A program made the position numbers and the translations under genes. From JARBAU01 sp029237525 (GTDB lineage Archaea; Thermoproteota; Nitrososphaeria; Nitrososphaerales; Nitrososphaeraceae): 15,554 nucleotides of DNA. The stretch lies in assembly GCA_036555705.1 (NCBI GenBank), contig DATBKT010000208.1, forward strand, positions 1 to 15,554, in the 5' to 3' direction. Shown here piece after piece: positions 6,315-15,037 of the stretch (position 1 is its first letter; each line of letters begins with the position of its first letter). A model generated the notes under the pieces. The model was not told where the DNA came from and did not search any database. It was given only the letters and a program-made list of their open reading frames with translations.

Positions 6315-7406
6315 CTAAGTCTTTGCTTCGTATACTATATTAAATGGTGTCTGGGTAGCACGTCTAAAATCCTTAAAACCACCAGCCTTGACTACTTTTG
6401 ATATCCTTGCTTCCCCAGCTTGTGCACCTAACGCAGGTCCATTTTGACTTAGTGATGCTGGCACACAAACTAATGTTGAAGCAGCATAGTTCATGCGGCC
6501 AAGAGGGTTTAAGTTGTCTTCTAGTTTATCATTTGCAAATGGCTCTACTATCATGACTACGCCATCAGGTTTTTTGAGTGTTGTAAATGCATGGGCAGAT
6601 GCTCCTTGCGGGTCTTCCATGTCATGTAAGCAGTCAAAGAAGGCTATTAGGTCATACCCTCTTTCTGCATCTTTAGGAGCTGAATAATTAGTAGAAGATG
6701 CAACCTCAAACTGTATTCTATCTTCACCTAAGCCTTCTTCCTCTCTTGCTTTCTTTCTAGCATATTCTATTGAAGCTGGATGATTGTCAAATCCATAAAA
6801 CTTGCAATTAGGATAAGCCTTTGCCATTAATATGGTGGAAACACCATGACCACATCCAATATCTGCAACGTTAGCACCACCTTTCTTAAGAGCCTGTTCT
6901 ACATTGCCATTATCAAGAGCAGGAATCCAAGAACTCACTAGATTCGCTGTATAGCCTGGTCTGAAGAAGCGTTCTGTTCCTTCAAATAGGTCTTTATGGT
7001 GATCTCCCCAAGCAATACCTTTACCAGTTTTGAATGCTTCCAAAAACTTTGGTTCATCTCTAAATAGAGACATCACAACTTGGAATCCACCTGCGATATA
7101 TGCAGGGCTATTTTCATTAACTAATGCCTGAGCGTGTTCAAAAGGAAGAATGTACTTTTGTGAATTAGAGTCATATACCAAATATCCACCTGCAGCTTGA
7201 TTTGCAAGCCATTCTCTTATGTAGCGCTCTGAAGTTCCAGTTCTATTGGCAAGCTCCTTGGATGTCATGGGTTTTCCAAAATCATACATTGCTTTATACA
7301 AACCAAGTTTATCACCAATGTAGACTAGTACTGCACTTGCTGCTCCACCAAAATCAGATAATACCTTTCCAAGAAATTGATTAAGTTTTTCTTCATTGAA
7401 ACTCAT
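6315..7406 (-). CDS. SAM-dependent methyltransferase with N-terminal winged helix
   Basis: A 363-residue intact protein. Residues about 20-95 form a winged-helix dimerisation domain of the kind found before O-methyltransferase-like enzymes (GLYKAMYDFGKPMTSKELAN, then TGTSERYIREWLANQAAGGY). The Rossmann methyltransferase domain follows: motif I VADIGCGHG (DIGCGHG at 182-188), motif II FYGFDNHP with the acidic residue that binds the SAM ribose, FFDCLHDMEDP near motif IV, and MIVEPF near motif VI. The protein resembles the Rv2258c-type class I methyltransferases; the acceptor substrate is unknown. It is cytosolic and stands alone, with degraded genes on both sides. The ATG at 7406 lies about 35 nt after the centre of a TATA box at 7447-7436, so a short leader of about 9 nt is expected. 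The gene shows no damage. Confidence 0.85.
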   Translation of the reverse strand: MSFNEEKLNQFLGKVLSDFGGAASAVLVYIGDKLGLYKAMYDFGKPMTSKELANRTGTSERYIREWLANQAAGGYLVYDSNSQKYILPFEHAQALVNENSPAYIAGGFQVVMSLFRDEPKFLEAFKTGKGIAWGDHHKDLFEGTERFFRPGYTANLVSSWIPALDNGNVEQALKKGGANVADIGCGHGVSTILMAKAYPNCKFYGFDNHPASIEYARKKAREEEGLGEDRIQFEVASSTNYSAPKDAERGYDLIAFFDCLHDMEDPQGASAHAFTTLKKPDGVVMIVEPFANDKLEDNLNPLGRMNYAASTLVCVPASLSQNGPALGAQAGEARISKVVKAGGFKDFRRATQTPFNIVYEAKT

Positions 7407-7435
7407 TTATTGTTGCTGTCGTCAGGGGACTTTTG

Positions 7436-7447
7436 GTTATATAAAAA
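7436..7447 (-). promoter_or_regulatory. TATA box for the methyltransferase gene
   Basis: On the minus strand the box reads TTTTTATATAAC (core TTTATATAA), which would start transcription about 9 nt before the ATG at 7406. Confidence 0.5.
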
Positions 7448-7500
7448 TATTGATTAACTATGTTTACTCGTTGCTACTTCTTACAAACAGATGTATGAGT

Positions 7501-7786
7501 CTATTGATAAGGTTGCTGCTGCCTGTTTTCAAGCTCTCGTAGTCTTGCAGTTATGGCCATCAGTTGATCCTACAGATGTGCTATTGCATCATCTTTTATT
7601 TTATTCCCGATCTCTCACTGATTTGCTTTTATCTACTACTACTAACAAATCAAGATATATCTGATACTGTGATGGAACAACTGAAAGTTCAGTTAATTTC
7701 CATACTGTTTAATAATTAGCATCTCTCATTCCCATAGCTTGCATATAATCTGCTAGTCTTAGATGAACGCTGCCATTAAACTCGCT
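7501..7786 (-). pseudogene. Degraded gene with C-terminal coiled coil, probably a regulator relic
   Basis: Reading down from 7786: SEFNGSVHLRLADYMQAMGM RDANY, a TAA, then TVWKLTELSVVPSQYQIYLD LLVVVDKSKSVRDRE and another TAA. After a one-base shift the homology goes on as NKIKDDAIAHL, then a TAG, then DQLMAITARLRELENRQQQP and the final TAG at 7503-7501. The pieces follow one another without gaps, so this is one gene with three internal stops and one frameshift. The end is a coiled coil. It recalls a family of Nitrososphaeria proteins that end in a similar helix; the function is unknown to me. No intact start is present. Confidence 0.5.
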
Positions 7787-7840
7787 TTATTTGAGATAAA
7801 GTTATCAATCTATGAGTGATTATATGCCATATTAGACAAT

Positions 7841-7966
7841 ATGAAAAATACTAGGCTGGCCATTGATGAGCGAAGACAGAAACTCTAGACTTTACTAACT
7901 AAAGGCATGAAAGTCTATGAGATAGCCAGGGAGCATCCTGTTATATTGCACTACCACACCTCTTAG
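7841..7966 (+). pseudogene. Remnant of a helix-turn-helix protein
   Basis: From the ATG at 7841 the frame reads MKNTRLAIDERRQKL, then TAG at 7886-7888, then TLLTKGMKVYEIAREHPVIL and TAG at 7964-7966. The motif RRQKL-x-TLL-KGMKVYEIARE is the first half of a helix-turn-helix domain that I recognise from small archaeal DNA-binding proteins, where it is followed by a recognition helix (VSxxTVxRDLxxL). Here the second helix is replaced by unrelated residues. There is therefore an internal stop plus a lost 3' end. Confidence 0.5.
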
Positions 7967-8105
7967 ATAGCTGAAATTCTTTAGTCTTTATCGCCAATAT
8001 TTTAGGTTAGTTGATGCTGCTTTTCCACATTACCTCTACTTTTAGGGTTTTCAGCGTGCTGCTTTATTAAAATATGGCCCTTTTTTACATTAACTTGACT
8101 GCAAC

Positions 8106-8113
8106 TTTATATT
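8106..8113 (+). promoter_or_regulatory. TATA-like box for the first histidine kinase
   Basis: TTTATATT would start transcription near 8135, about 10 nt before the TTG at 8145. This supports the TTG as the start of the kinase. Confidence 0.4.
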
Positions 8114-8144
8114 CATAAACCTGCTACTAATTTCGGATGTCGTT

Positions 8145-9929
8145 TTGAATGCGTCTCATTCATCTTCTTCAGTTCCAGAAAGTGCCAAAAAGACAGAAGC
8201 ATATTATGGAGTTGAAAATGTAGTCAACACGGAATTACAATTTTTCTCCAATGCTAAGAGAAGAATTGATGCTTGTATGAATTTTACTATTCCGTCATTA
8301 GGGACTAGAACCGAACAGATAAAGAAATCATTTATGAATGCCAAAAATAGAGGAGTCAAGATAAGATATCTTACTGAGATCACCAAGGACAATATAGAAT
8401 ACTGCAAAGAGATGATGGAAAATGTCGACGAGCTTAAACATTTAGAAGGAATCATGAGCAATTTTGTGCTAAGTGAATCAGAATATCTTGCACCAGTATT
8501 TATTGCTGACGTAGAAAGAATTGCCCCCGAAATTATTTATTGCAATATTAATTCATTCGTAGAACAACAGCAATATTTCTTTGATGTGCTTTGGAATAAA
8601 GCGGAGACGGCTGAACAAAAGTTTAGGGAAATAGAAGCTAAACAAGAAGCAGACTTTATTGAGATAATTAGAGATCCTAATAAAGTGCTGAAACTTGCCT
8701 TCGATCTGATTGTAGAGGCAAAGGAAGAAATACTTGTAATATTTTCAACTGAGAATGCATTTCATCGACAGACAAGGGCAGGAGCAATCAAATTAGTTAT
8801 TGAGGCGACGTGTAGAGGGGTAAAAGCTAGTATTCTTACCCCATTTGATGAAAGGGTTAGAAGGTTTGTAGAAGAACTGGAAGGACAGTATGATAGTTGG
8901 AATACTAGTCTTGACAATAAAAACTATAGAGATGACAATAAGAATGAACATCCTGGTAGATTAAATAGTGTTACTAAGCTGAAAATTCGGCCCATTGAAC
9001 CTCAACTGCAGACCAAGATCTCGATTCTAATTGTCGACAGAAAATATTCTTTAGCTGTAGAGTTAAAGGATGACAGTAAAGATACTTCTGATAAAGCTAT
9101 GGGATTGGCTTCATACTCTAATAGTAAATCCACCGTATCATCTTACGTATCGATATTTCAATCATTATGGAGACAGCTTGATGTCTATGAACAACTTAAG
9201 GAAGCAAACAAGCAACAACAGATTCTTATTGAACAATTAAGAATCCATGATAACTTACAACAGGAATTTATTAATACAGCAGCTCATGAGTTACGGACAC
9301 CGATTCAACCAATATTAGGCTTGACAGACATTTTGAGTAGTAAGAAAGGCGACATTGAGCAATATCAGGAGTATATATCTATTATTAATAGAAACGCACG
9401 TCGTCTAAAACTTCTTACCGAAGATATATTGGATGTAGCGAAGATTGAAGCTAAATCATTAGAATTGAAAAATGATACGTTTGATTTGGTTGCTGCAATT
9501 AATAGTCTATTAGATGACTATAGAAAGGATCATGATAGTCTTGTAAAAAAATATAAAATATTATTTGAATGTAAATTTAAGAGTGTTTTTGTCTATGGGG
9601 ATAGAAATAGAATTAGTCAAGTTGTCAATAATTTGTTGGATAACGCTATAAAATATTCAAAACACGGTTTAATAATCATATCATTATCAAAAATCACACA
9701 GAATACAAAGAAATGGATCATCTCTGTAAAAGATGATGGTCAGGGTATTGATTCACAGATTCTGCCGAGGTTATTTACGAAATTTACTACTAAATCAGAA
9801 CATGGTATAGGGCTTGGGTTGTTTATTTCAAAGAGTATCGTTGAGGCTCATGGAGGCAGAATATGGGCAGAAAATAATGTTGATGGAAAAGGTGCCACAT
9901 TCAGTTTTAGTTTGCCGACCAGTAAGTAG
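8145..9929 (+). CDS. Cytosolic sensor histidine kinase with Nitrososphaeria-type sensor domain
   Basis: A 594-residue protein starting at a TTG (8145); the next in-frame ATG lies about 45 codons in and would remove part of the sensor. Residues 20-350 form a non-membrane sensor of two similar halves: FFSNAKRRIDACMNF...NRGVKIRYLTEIT, and VEAKEEILVIFSTENAFHRQ...RGVKASILTP. This layout resembles phospholipase-D/TrmB-like domains. A coiled coil (about 350-375) leads to the HisKA domain with the phospho-acceptor His381 in AAHELRTP. The ATPase domain has the N box (VNNLLDNAIKYS, Asn500), G1 box (DDGQGID, 530-536), F box (LFTKF) and G2 box (GIGLGLF). No transmembrane segment is seen, so it should sense a cytosolic signal. 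A single-domain response regulator follows 253 nt downstream on the same strand and is the likely phosphate acceptor. Confidence 0.9.
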   Translation: MNASHSSSSVPESAKKTEAYYGVENVVNTELQFFSNAKRRIDACMNFTIPSLGTRTEQIKKSFMNAKNRGVKIRYLTEITKDNIEYCKEMMENVDELKHLEGIMSNFVLSESEYLAPVFIADVERIAPEIIYCNINSFVEQQQYFFDVLWNKAETAEQKFREIEAKQEADFIEIIRDPNKVLKLAFDLIVEAKEEILVIFSTENAFHRQTRAGAIKLVIEATCRGVKASILTPFDERVRRFVEELEGQYDSWNTSLDNKNYRDDNKNEHPGRLNSVTKLKIRPIEPQLQTKISILIVDRKYSLAVELKDDSKDTSDKAMGLASYSNSKSTVSSYVSIFQSLWRQLDVYEQLKEANKQQQILIEQLRIHDNLQQEFINTAAHELRTPIQPILGLTDILSSKKGDIEQYQEYISIINRNARRLKLLTEDILDVAKIEAKSLELKNDTFDLVAAINSLLDDYRKDHDSLVKKYKILFECKFKSVFVYGDRNRISQVVNNLLDNAIKYSKHGLIIISLSKITQNTKKWIISVKDDGQGIDSQILPRLFTKFTTKSEHGIGLGLFISKSIVEAHGGRIWAENNVDGKGATFSFSLPTSK

Positions 9930-10182
9930 CGTATTAGTATGAAAGATTTATTATCTACCTATCTCTATGATGGCGAATAGATGGATACATACGATCATTT
10001 ATTACATGTTGAAATATTGAGCTTTGCAGCTTACAAAATACTAGACATGGCGATAAAATCTTGCATTAGCAGCCAAAATTAGCTCTTGTCTAGAAATAGC
10101 AGACAAATAAATACTATGTAGTCCAGCGATTTGTTGAGATGAAGGAACGATTCTAAAACTAAGATTAGAATTATAAAACAAA
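9930..10182. other. Spacer between kinase and response regulator
   Basis: No coding frame of note. A TATA-like AAATAAATACT lies near 10104-10114, so the regulator may have its own promoter, but spacing to its ATG does not decide this. Confidence 0.3.
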
Positions 10183-10560
10183 ATGTCAAAGAGAATCCTT
10201 ATAGTCGATGATGAAGCTGACATCAATACTGCATTACGTGAGATACTGGAATCAAATGGTTTTACTGTTAATACATTTGAGAATCCTCGCCTTGCTTTAG
10301 ACAATTTCAAACCATATTTTTATGATCTATTAATTCTTGATATTAAAATGCCAGAGATGAGTGGCTTTTCATTTTATAGAGAGATTAAAAAACTTGATGA
10401 CAAGATGAAAGTGTGCATTCTTACAGCTGCAGAAATTAAATATGGAGAATATTCAGATATTCTTTCTTCACTGCCAGACAATTGTATAATCCAAAAACCT
10501 GTAACAAGTGAAGATCTATTAAAAATTATATACAAAGTAATACAATGTAATCTCAAATAA
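10183..10560 (+). CDS. Single-domain (CheY-like) response regulator
   Basis: A 125-residue receiver domain with no output domain. The acidic pocket is D9-D10 in LIVDDEAD, the phospho-acceptor is D53 in LILDIKMP, the switch Thr is T81 in ILTAAE, and K105-P106 in IIQKPV completes the active site. All residues needed for phosphorylation are present. Such regulators pass phosphate on or act by binding partners. It sits between a plus-strand kinase ending at 9929 and a minus-strand kinase ending at 10925, so either could be its partner; the first is on the same strand. The ATG at 10183 is the only reasonable start. A T-run at 10624-10630 follows as a possible terminator. Confidence 0.9.
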   Translation: MSKRILIVDDEADINTALREILESNGFTVNTFENPRLALDNFKPYFYDLLILDIKMPEMSGFSFYREIKKLDDKMKVCILTAAEIKYGEYSDILSSLPDNCIIQKPVTSEDLLKIIYKVIQCNLK

Positions 10561-10623
10561 TATTGTCAAAAACTATTAAATAATTAAGTCTGCGATACGC
10601 CCAAGAACACAACACCAACCTGG

Positions 10624-10630
10624 TTTTTTT
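10624..10630 (+). terminator. T-run terminator after the response regulator
   Basis: Seven consecutive T, 64 nt after the stop at 10560. Archaeal RNA polymerase commonly stops at such T-tracts without a hairpin. Confidence 0.4.
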
Positions 10631-10744
10631 ACTGCTTCCTCACCTTATGATAGGTTTAAGTTATTTATAATCTCAGAATTCATTGGTTTTATCTGTTGGG
10701 GTTAATGGTTTATTTTGGCAAGTCAAGAAAAAAGAAAAGCAATA

Positions 10745-10764
10745 ACATATGATCACTCATATGT
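10745..10764. repeat. Inverted repeat, 8-bp arms
   Basis: ACATATGA at 10745-10752 and TCATATGT at 10757-10764 are perfect complements around a 4-nt loop (TCAC). It lies between convergent genes and may be an RNA hairpin for either 3' end, or a protein site. Confidence 0.5.
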
Positions 10765-10780
10765 GTATGGGGGCCGTGAC

Positions 10781-10798
10781 GGTACTGTCTGCAGTACC
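10781..10798. repeat. Inverted repeat, 7-bp arms
   Basis: GGTACTG at 10781-10787 and CAGTACC at 10792-10798 are perfect complements around TCTG, 16 nt after the preceding inverted repeat. The two together could act as a double hairpin. Confidence 0.5.
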
Positions 10799-10924
10799 AT
10801 TTGCTGAGAACAGCTGTATACCTTTCTCCTACTCACGATCTTGGCTATCTATCCTCACTTTCATCAATTTAATGACCACATTTGAATCATTTGCACATTT
10901 TAGAAAATCATTTCGCTGCTGCTG

Positions 10925-12823
10925 TCACCATTTCAGTATTTTCTTATTGTTATTGTTTGCTAAAGGTAGGCTAAATGCAACTGTAGCCCCTTTCCCATCT
11001 GAATTATTTTCAGCCCATATTCTGCCACTATGTGCTTCAACTATGCTTTTTGATATAAACAATCCCAAACCAGTACCTCCAATTTCTGACTTCGAAGCAA
11101 ATTTTGTAAATAGCTTTGGCAAGATGCTAGGATCTATACCTTCACCATTATCTTTTACTCTGATAACTGCCTGACAGTCTTTACTTTCTACTGATACAGA
11201 TATAGTTCCATCCTTTGTGAACTTAAGAGCATTACTGATTAGGTTATCAATTACTTGCCTTATTCTTTCTTTATCTGCATCTACAAGGATAGTATTATTA
11301 TCGCGAATTAGCAGATGTTTGGGGAACTGTTCTTGTCGTCCTTCTCCTTTCATTGTTTCTTTATCAAATCCATACACTAGTCTTACATTCCTCTTATAGT
11401 TTTTAATCTGATCTCTGTAGTCGTCAACAGTATTGGATAGTACTTGTGTTAGATTGAAATATTCTTTGTTAAGCTTTAATAATCCACTTTCGATTCTTGT
11501 AATATCTAATATATCTTGGGATAGTCTCTGCAGCCTTTTTGCACTCCTAAATATTATATGTATTAGGTCGCGGCTTTCATTATCTCTTATTTTGTGCAGA
11601 AGGACCTCAGATATTGAAATAATTGGTTGTATTGGAGTGCGTAGCTCATGTGCCGCTATATTGATAAATTCTTGTTGTGCTTTATCACGTATCTTTAGAT
11701 TCTCATTTGACAATGACAACTGTTTATTTGCAGTTTCAAGTTCTTTTGTTCTCCTCTTGACTTCATTATCCAATGTACTACTCCACCTGATAAGAAATAT
11801 GACAAGCATCACAATTGCTGCAGTAGTTCCAACTAAAAGTGAAAACATTTCGATTCTCTCAGTCGACATAACTTTGTCGATCAGAGAATATATTACAGAC
11901 ATAGGAGTTATAACAAAAACAAAATATTTTGGTTTTCCTTCCAAAAATATAGGAAAGCCTGTATTCAACCTATCACCATTTTTAAAATTATAAACTGCAT
12001 AATCTGGTCTGCCATCCATGACTGTTCCAATAAGGTTGTTTAGGACATTATTGTGACCAGTGACTTGCTGTGTATAATTTCCGAAAAATGGCTTTCCTAT
12101 TAATGATTTTACTGGATGGATCAGTTGATCTGAGTTTCGATCCAGAACAGCTAGGTACTGAGATTTAATATCAAAAATATTGCCGTAGTGTTCGAATAAT
12201 TGTGCAGCAGGTACCGAAAAGCCTACTATACCTATGTACTGTTTAGTTTCTCTATTTATGATAGGATAAGAAATTGCTATCCTATATTTACCATCTAAAC
12301 CAGCATACCCATTGGAAAATATTGGTTTATGTGTAGTAGTAATTTCTCGTATCCAATTAATACCTGACACATTGGTACCCACAAAAGTCTTCTGTCCCTG
12401 AGGTGATATGTTCGTCACTACAATACAGTTTTCATTTATAATGAAAAGTCTGTCTGCCACGGTGATATTATTTATCTGAAAGTAAATTTCTCGCAATAGT
12501 TCTTTTGTTTTGTTGCTTGACAAATCAGCCTGCTGCAAATAAGATGAATCTGCTAAACCTTGCAACGTGGTCATCATAAAGCTCAGATCAGAGCTAATGC
12601 GTTGTGAAAGTGCCTGTGTTGATTGTATCTGGTGAGCCTTTTGCTGTTCAAAAATGCTATTTCTGGTATTCGTTTCATTAGTGTTTTGAAGATAAAAGAA
12701 TAGACCATAGGATATAGTAATAATTAAAACTGTGGAAGTGATTGCCAATATCATTGCTTTTCCCCATAGTGGGCTTGTGGGCTTGGCTTGCAATTGTACT
12801 ACTACCGCACATACTAAATCCAA
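10925..12823 (-). CDS. Membrane sensor histidine kinase with Cache-like extracellular domain
   Basis: Up to 632 residues. A transmembrane segment (about 24-45, MILAITSTVLIITISYGLFF) is followed by a large extracytoplasmic Cache-type sensor (about 47-325; note VADRLFIIN, VTNISPQGQ and ISYPIINRETKQYIGIVGFS) and a second transmembrane segment (about 325-347). Then come a coiled coil, the HisKA box AAHELRTP with His392, N box VIDNLISNALKF (Asn531), G1 DNGEGID and G2 GGTGLGLF. No HAMP domain is visible. It probably senses a small extracellular ligand. The first possible start is a TTG at 12823. A TTG at 12793 fits better with the TATA-like TTTAAAAAT near 12830-12838, which would place the first TTG inside the promoter region. 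The last 60 residues are very like those of the plus-strand kinase (GLGLFISKSIVEAH...GRIWAENN). Confidence 0.9.
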   Translation of the reverse strand: MDLVCAVVVQLQAKPTSPLWGKAMILAITSTVLIITISYGLFFYLQNTNETNTRNSIFEQQKAHQIQSTQALSQRISSDLSFMMTTLQGLADSSYLQQADLSSNKTKELLREIYFQINNITVADRLFIINENCIVVTNISPQGQKTFVGTNVSGINWIREITTTHKPIFSNGYAGLDGKYRIAISYPIINRETKQYIGIVGFSVPAAQLFEHYGNIFDIKSQYLAVLDRNSDQLIHPVKSLIGKPFFGNYTQQVTGHNNVLNNLIGTVMDGRPDYAVYNFKNGDRLNTGFPIFLEGKPKYFVFVITPMSVIYSLIDKVMSTERIEMFSLLVGTTAAIVMLVIFLIRWSSTLDNEVKRRTKELETANKQLSLSNENLKIRDKAQQEFINIAAHELRTPIQPIISISEVLLHKIRDNESRDLIHIIFRSAKRLQRLSQDILDITRIESGLLKLNKEYFNLTQVLSNTVDDYRDQIKNYKRNVRLVYGFDKETMKGEGRQEQFPKHLLIRDNNTILVDADKERIRQVIDNLISNALKFTKDGTISVSVESKDCQAVIRVKDNGEGIDPSILPKLFTKFASKSEIGGTGLGLFISKSIVEAHSGRIWAENNSDGKGATVAFSLPLANNNNKKILKW

Positions 12824-12945
12824 ATCTGATTTTTAAACTTGAAGACAAAAATTGAGGTACTTTCTATAACAAATTCTCTTGAAAGGAGTATACATGTAGC
12901 TGTGCCTAAGAAGTCAAGCAATATATAATCATAATTTCCTGTTCT

Positions 12946-12960
12946 GAGGTTGATAACCTC
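12946..12960. repeat. Short inverted repeat upstream of the Cache kinase
   Basis: GAGGTT and AACCTC are complementary around GAT, about 125 nt upstream of the kinase start. It could be an operator; nothing more supports this. Confidence 0.3.
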
Positions 12961-13007
12961 CGGAATCCCTTATTTACTGTGTCGAAACTCATAATTCCTT
13001 CAACCTC

Positions 13008-13388
13008 TCATAAATCATGCAGTAATACCGATTGGCAGCTACCTGCGAATAGAATAGTTAAATCAGTTATCCAGTAGGAGACGACGGTAAATTTGTTTAC
13101 ATGATGCAATAGAATATTTGTTATAGAATATGCGATAGAATTAGTTATGTTATTGGTAAAAAAATGAATCTTGTCGACATTTACACTAATTAGTCCTTGA
13201 TATTGCAAGTACATTATGAGCGACAAAACTCCACTTAAAACAAACAAATGACTTTAGGAATCTTGCGAATAAAATAGCCAATCATAAAAACCTGTAAATC
13301 CTCCGATTACTATTGTAGTATTAAATGGATTAAAATTTCTAGAATATTCATGACCTAATTGCTCTCTCTTTATCCGATGATGATTCAT
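13008..13388 (-). pseudogene. Small membrane protein gene with one internal stop
   Basis: From the ATG at 13388 one frame runs 126 codons to a stop at 13010-13008, interrupted only by TAA at 13256-13254. The first part begins MNHHRIKREQLGHEYSRNF and continues NTTIVIGGFTGFYDWLFY before the stop. The second part has LFVLSGVLSLIMYLQYQGLI and later VVSYWITDLTILFAG. The three hydrophobic stretches would be membrane segments, and the frame is held across the stop, which argues for a single nonsense change in a former gene. A TTG at 13247 could restart translation to give 79 residues. The family is not recognised. Confidence 0.4.
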
Positions 13389-13446
13389 ACAGTCATTTCT
13401 TTGTCATACCATCTACATACGGGCAAGTGACAAGAATCAGCTATAA

Positions 13447-13662
13447 GATCTCTATTATACGATCTCTCACACGATATCAAAAGAATATGGCATTTTAGTG
13501 TCAGATGAGGTTGTGGATAATATAAAAAGATAATTAGAGCAAAACAAAAATTCTCCTAAATTAATATATGAAACTTACCATACTTGTTACTACTGGACGA
13601 GAGCATTTCTTATTTCCCTTCAGACTTTGCAACATGTGATCCTTTCATCAGCTGAAATCTAA
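13447..13662 (+). pseudogene. Possible short gene relic
   Basis: A frame open from after a TAA at 13444-13446 reads ...ISHTISKEYGILVSDEVVDN IKR, then TAA at 13531-13533, then LEQNKNSPKLIYETYHTCYY and on to TAA at 13660-13662. The stretch around YGILVSDEVVDNIKR and LEQNKNSPKLIYE is protein-like and keeps one frame across the stop. There is no start codon at a sensible place. The evidence is weak and the family is not recognised. Confidence 0.25.
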
Positions 13663-13873
13663 CCGCGATAAATAAGCAGCAGCACTTAAGGTGAAAGGAG
13701 GGAGGGATGATATATTGGCAAGAATTTTCTCTATGAATAAATTATGAGATGGTAACAAAGTTAACTACTAAACTTTAGAAAAAGTATTTGTCTACTATTG
13801 CGCACATTTTATTCTATTTCTTTAGCATCTAAAGCAAGGACATAAACGACCTAGATAATGAAAAATGTCTAAT
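13663..13873. other. Non-coding stretch before the lyase-like gene
   Basis: No supported gene. A purine-rich GGAGGGAGGG at 13697-13706 directly precedes an ATG, but the frame has only nine codons. Confidence 0.3.
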
Positions 13874-13885
13874 ATTATATAAAAC
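13874..13885 (+). promoter_or_regulatory. TATA box for the lyase-like gene
   Basis: ATTATATAAAAC is a strong archaeal TATA box. It would start transcription near 13905, about 16 nt before the ATG at 13921. Confidence 0.5.
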
Positions 13886-13920
13886 AATATACGTAAAAGG
13901 AAATGGAAGTTAGTTAGATT

Positions 13921-15037
13921 ATGGGCAGAGATAATCTGTTTACTTACCAACTGATTATGTTGATTAGCCTCTGTTTTACAATAGTTGTAGAAGCAGCAGG
14001 AGGAGGAGTAGGAGTACAACAACAACAACAACCTCTACTTCTGGCCGAGAAAGTTAAAGGAGAAGGAAAACCTTTACCATCTATACAAAGTCTTGCAATG
14101 CCTAATGTACAAGAATTCTCTGTCCCATTAGGTTCAGGACCACATGATGTTGCACCAGCAAATGGTGGAAAGGCAGTATGGTATACCGCTCAGCAATCTA
14201 GCAAGTTGGGACAGTTAGATCCAACAACAGGTAAGACCCGCCAAATATCACTTGGTAATGGGTCTGCACCACATGGTGTTATTGTAGGACCAGATGGTGC
14301 ACCTTGGATTACAGATGGTGAACTAAATGCGATTGTGCGGGTTGATCCCAATACAGAAAAGATCAAATTATTTCCACTACCTGTAGGCATAGGTTACGCT
14401 AATCTAAACACTGCTACATTTGATCGAAATAGAACACTTTGGTTTACTGGTCAGAGTGGAATTTATGGCCGTCTTGTTCCCTCAACAGGTAAGATTGAGG
14501 TCTTCAAAGCGCCACGTGGAATAGGACCATATGGTATTTCTACGACTCCAGATGGTACGGTATACTTTGCTTCATTGGCTGGAAGTTATGTCGGCCGCAT
14601 TGATTTACAAACCGGAAAGGCTACAGTACTTGAACCACCTACACAGAATCAGGGTGCACGACGTATATGGCCAGATTCTCATGGACGTCTTTGGGTAACG
14701 GAATGGAACGTAGGACAGTTGGCTGTTTATGATCCTACTTCTAAGATATGGAAGGAGATACGGCTGCCAGGAAATAACCCGCAGCCCTATGCTGTCTATG
14801 TGGATAACAAAGACATTGTATGGTTAAGTGATTTTGGTGCAAATGCATTACTCCGTTATGATCCTATACAACAAAAGTTCCAGGTATTTTCCTTACCAAC
14901 TCCGAACGCCAGTGCGTCAAATTCTTGGTAGGCCTGGAGAAGTATGGGGAGCAGAGTCTGGAACTGATAAACTTGTAGTAATTCGAACTGATAATAGTTG
15001 GATAAAGATAATGAACGCTAATAACGTTAAGTCGTAA
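13921..15037 (+). pseudogene. Secreted virginiamycin B lyase-like beta-propeller, C-terminal frameshift
   Basis: The first frame (13921-14931, 336 residues) has a signal peptide (FTYQLIMLISLCFTIVVEAA), a Gln run at 33-37 and a seven-bladed-propeller pattern with repeats such as PHGVIVGPDGAPWITDGELN, PYGISTTPDGTVYFAS and SHGRLWVTEWNVGQL (His254, Glu261). These match streptogramin B lyase (Vgb)-like proteins; in environmental archaea the true substrate is unknown. The frame ends PTPNASASNSW at 14929-14931. In the next frame the expected ending continues: VRQILGRPGEVWGAESGTDK LVVIRTDN, to TAA at 15035-15037. A two-base loss in a GTGTG run near 14910 (AGTGTGCGT to AGTGCGT) explains the break. The short product misses most of the last blade, which closes the propeller, so it is probably unstable. 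A sequencing indel is the alternative. Confidence 0.8.

Larger units (their letters stand above)
10561..10924. other. Convergent intergenic region between response regulator and second kinase
   Basis: This stretch has no supported gene. It contains a T-run at 10624-10630 and two inverted repeats at 10745-10764 and 10781-10798, close to the end of the minus-strand kinase. Confidence 0.4.

Noticed and set aside
10749..11174. Plus-strand ORF of 141 codons
   Set aside because: Most of it lies antisense to the ATPase domain of the Cache kinase and has no protein-like features of its own.
11433..11993. Plus-strand ORF of 186 codons
   Set aside because: Wholly antisense to the Cache kinase, rich in Ser, Leu and Ile as expected of a shadow frame.
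13697..13736. Strong Shine-Dalgarno-like GGAGGGAGGG followed by ATG
   Set aside because: The frame has only nine codons and the spacing to the ATG is zero, so it does not look like a real translation start.
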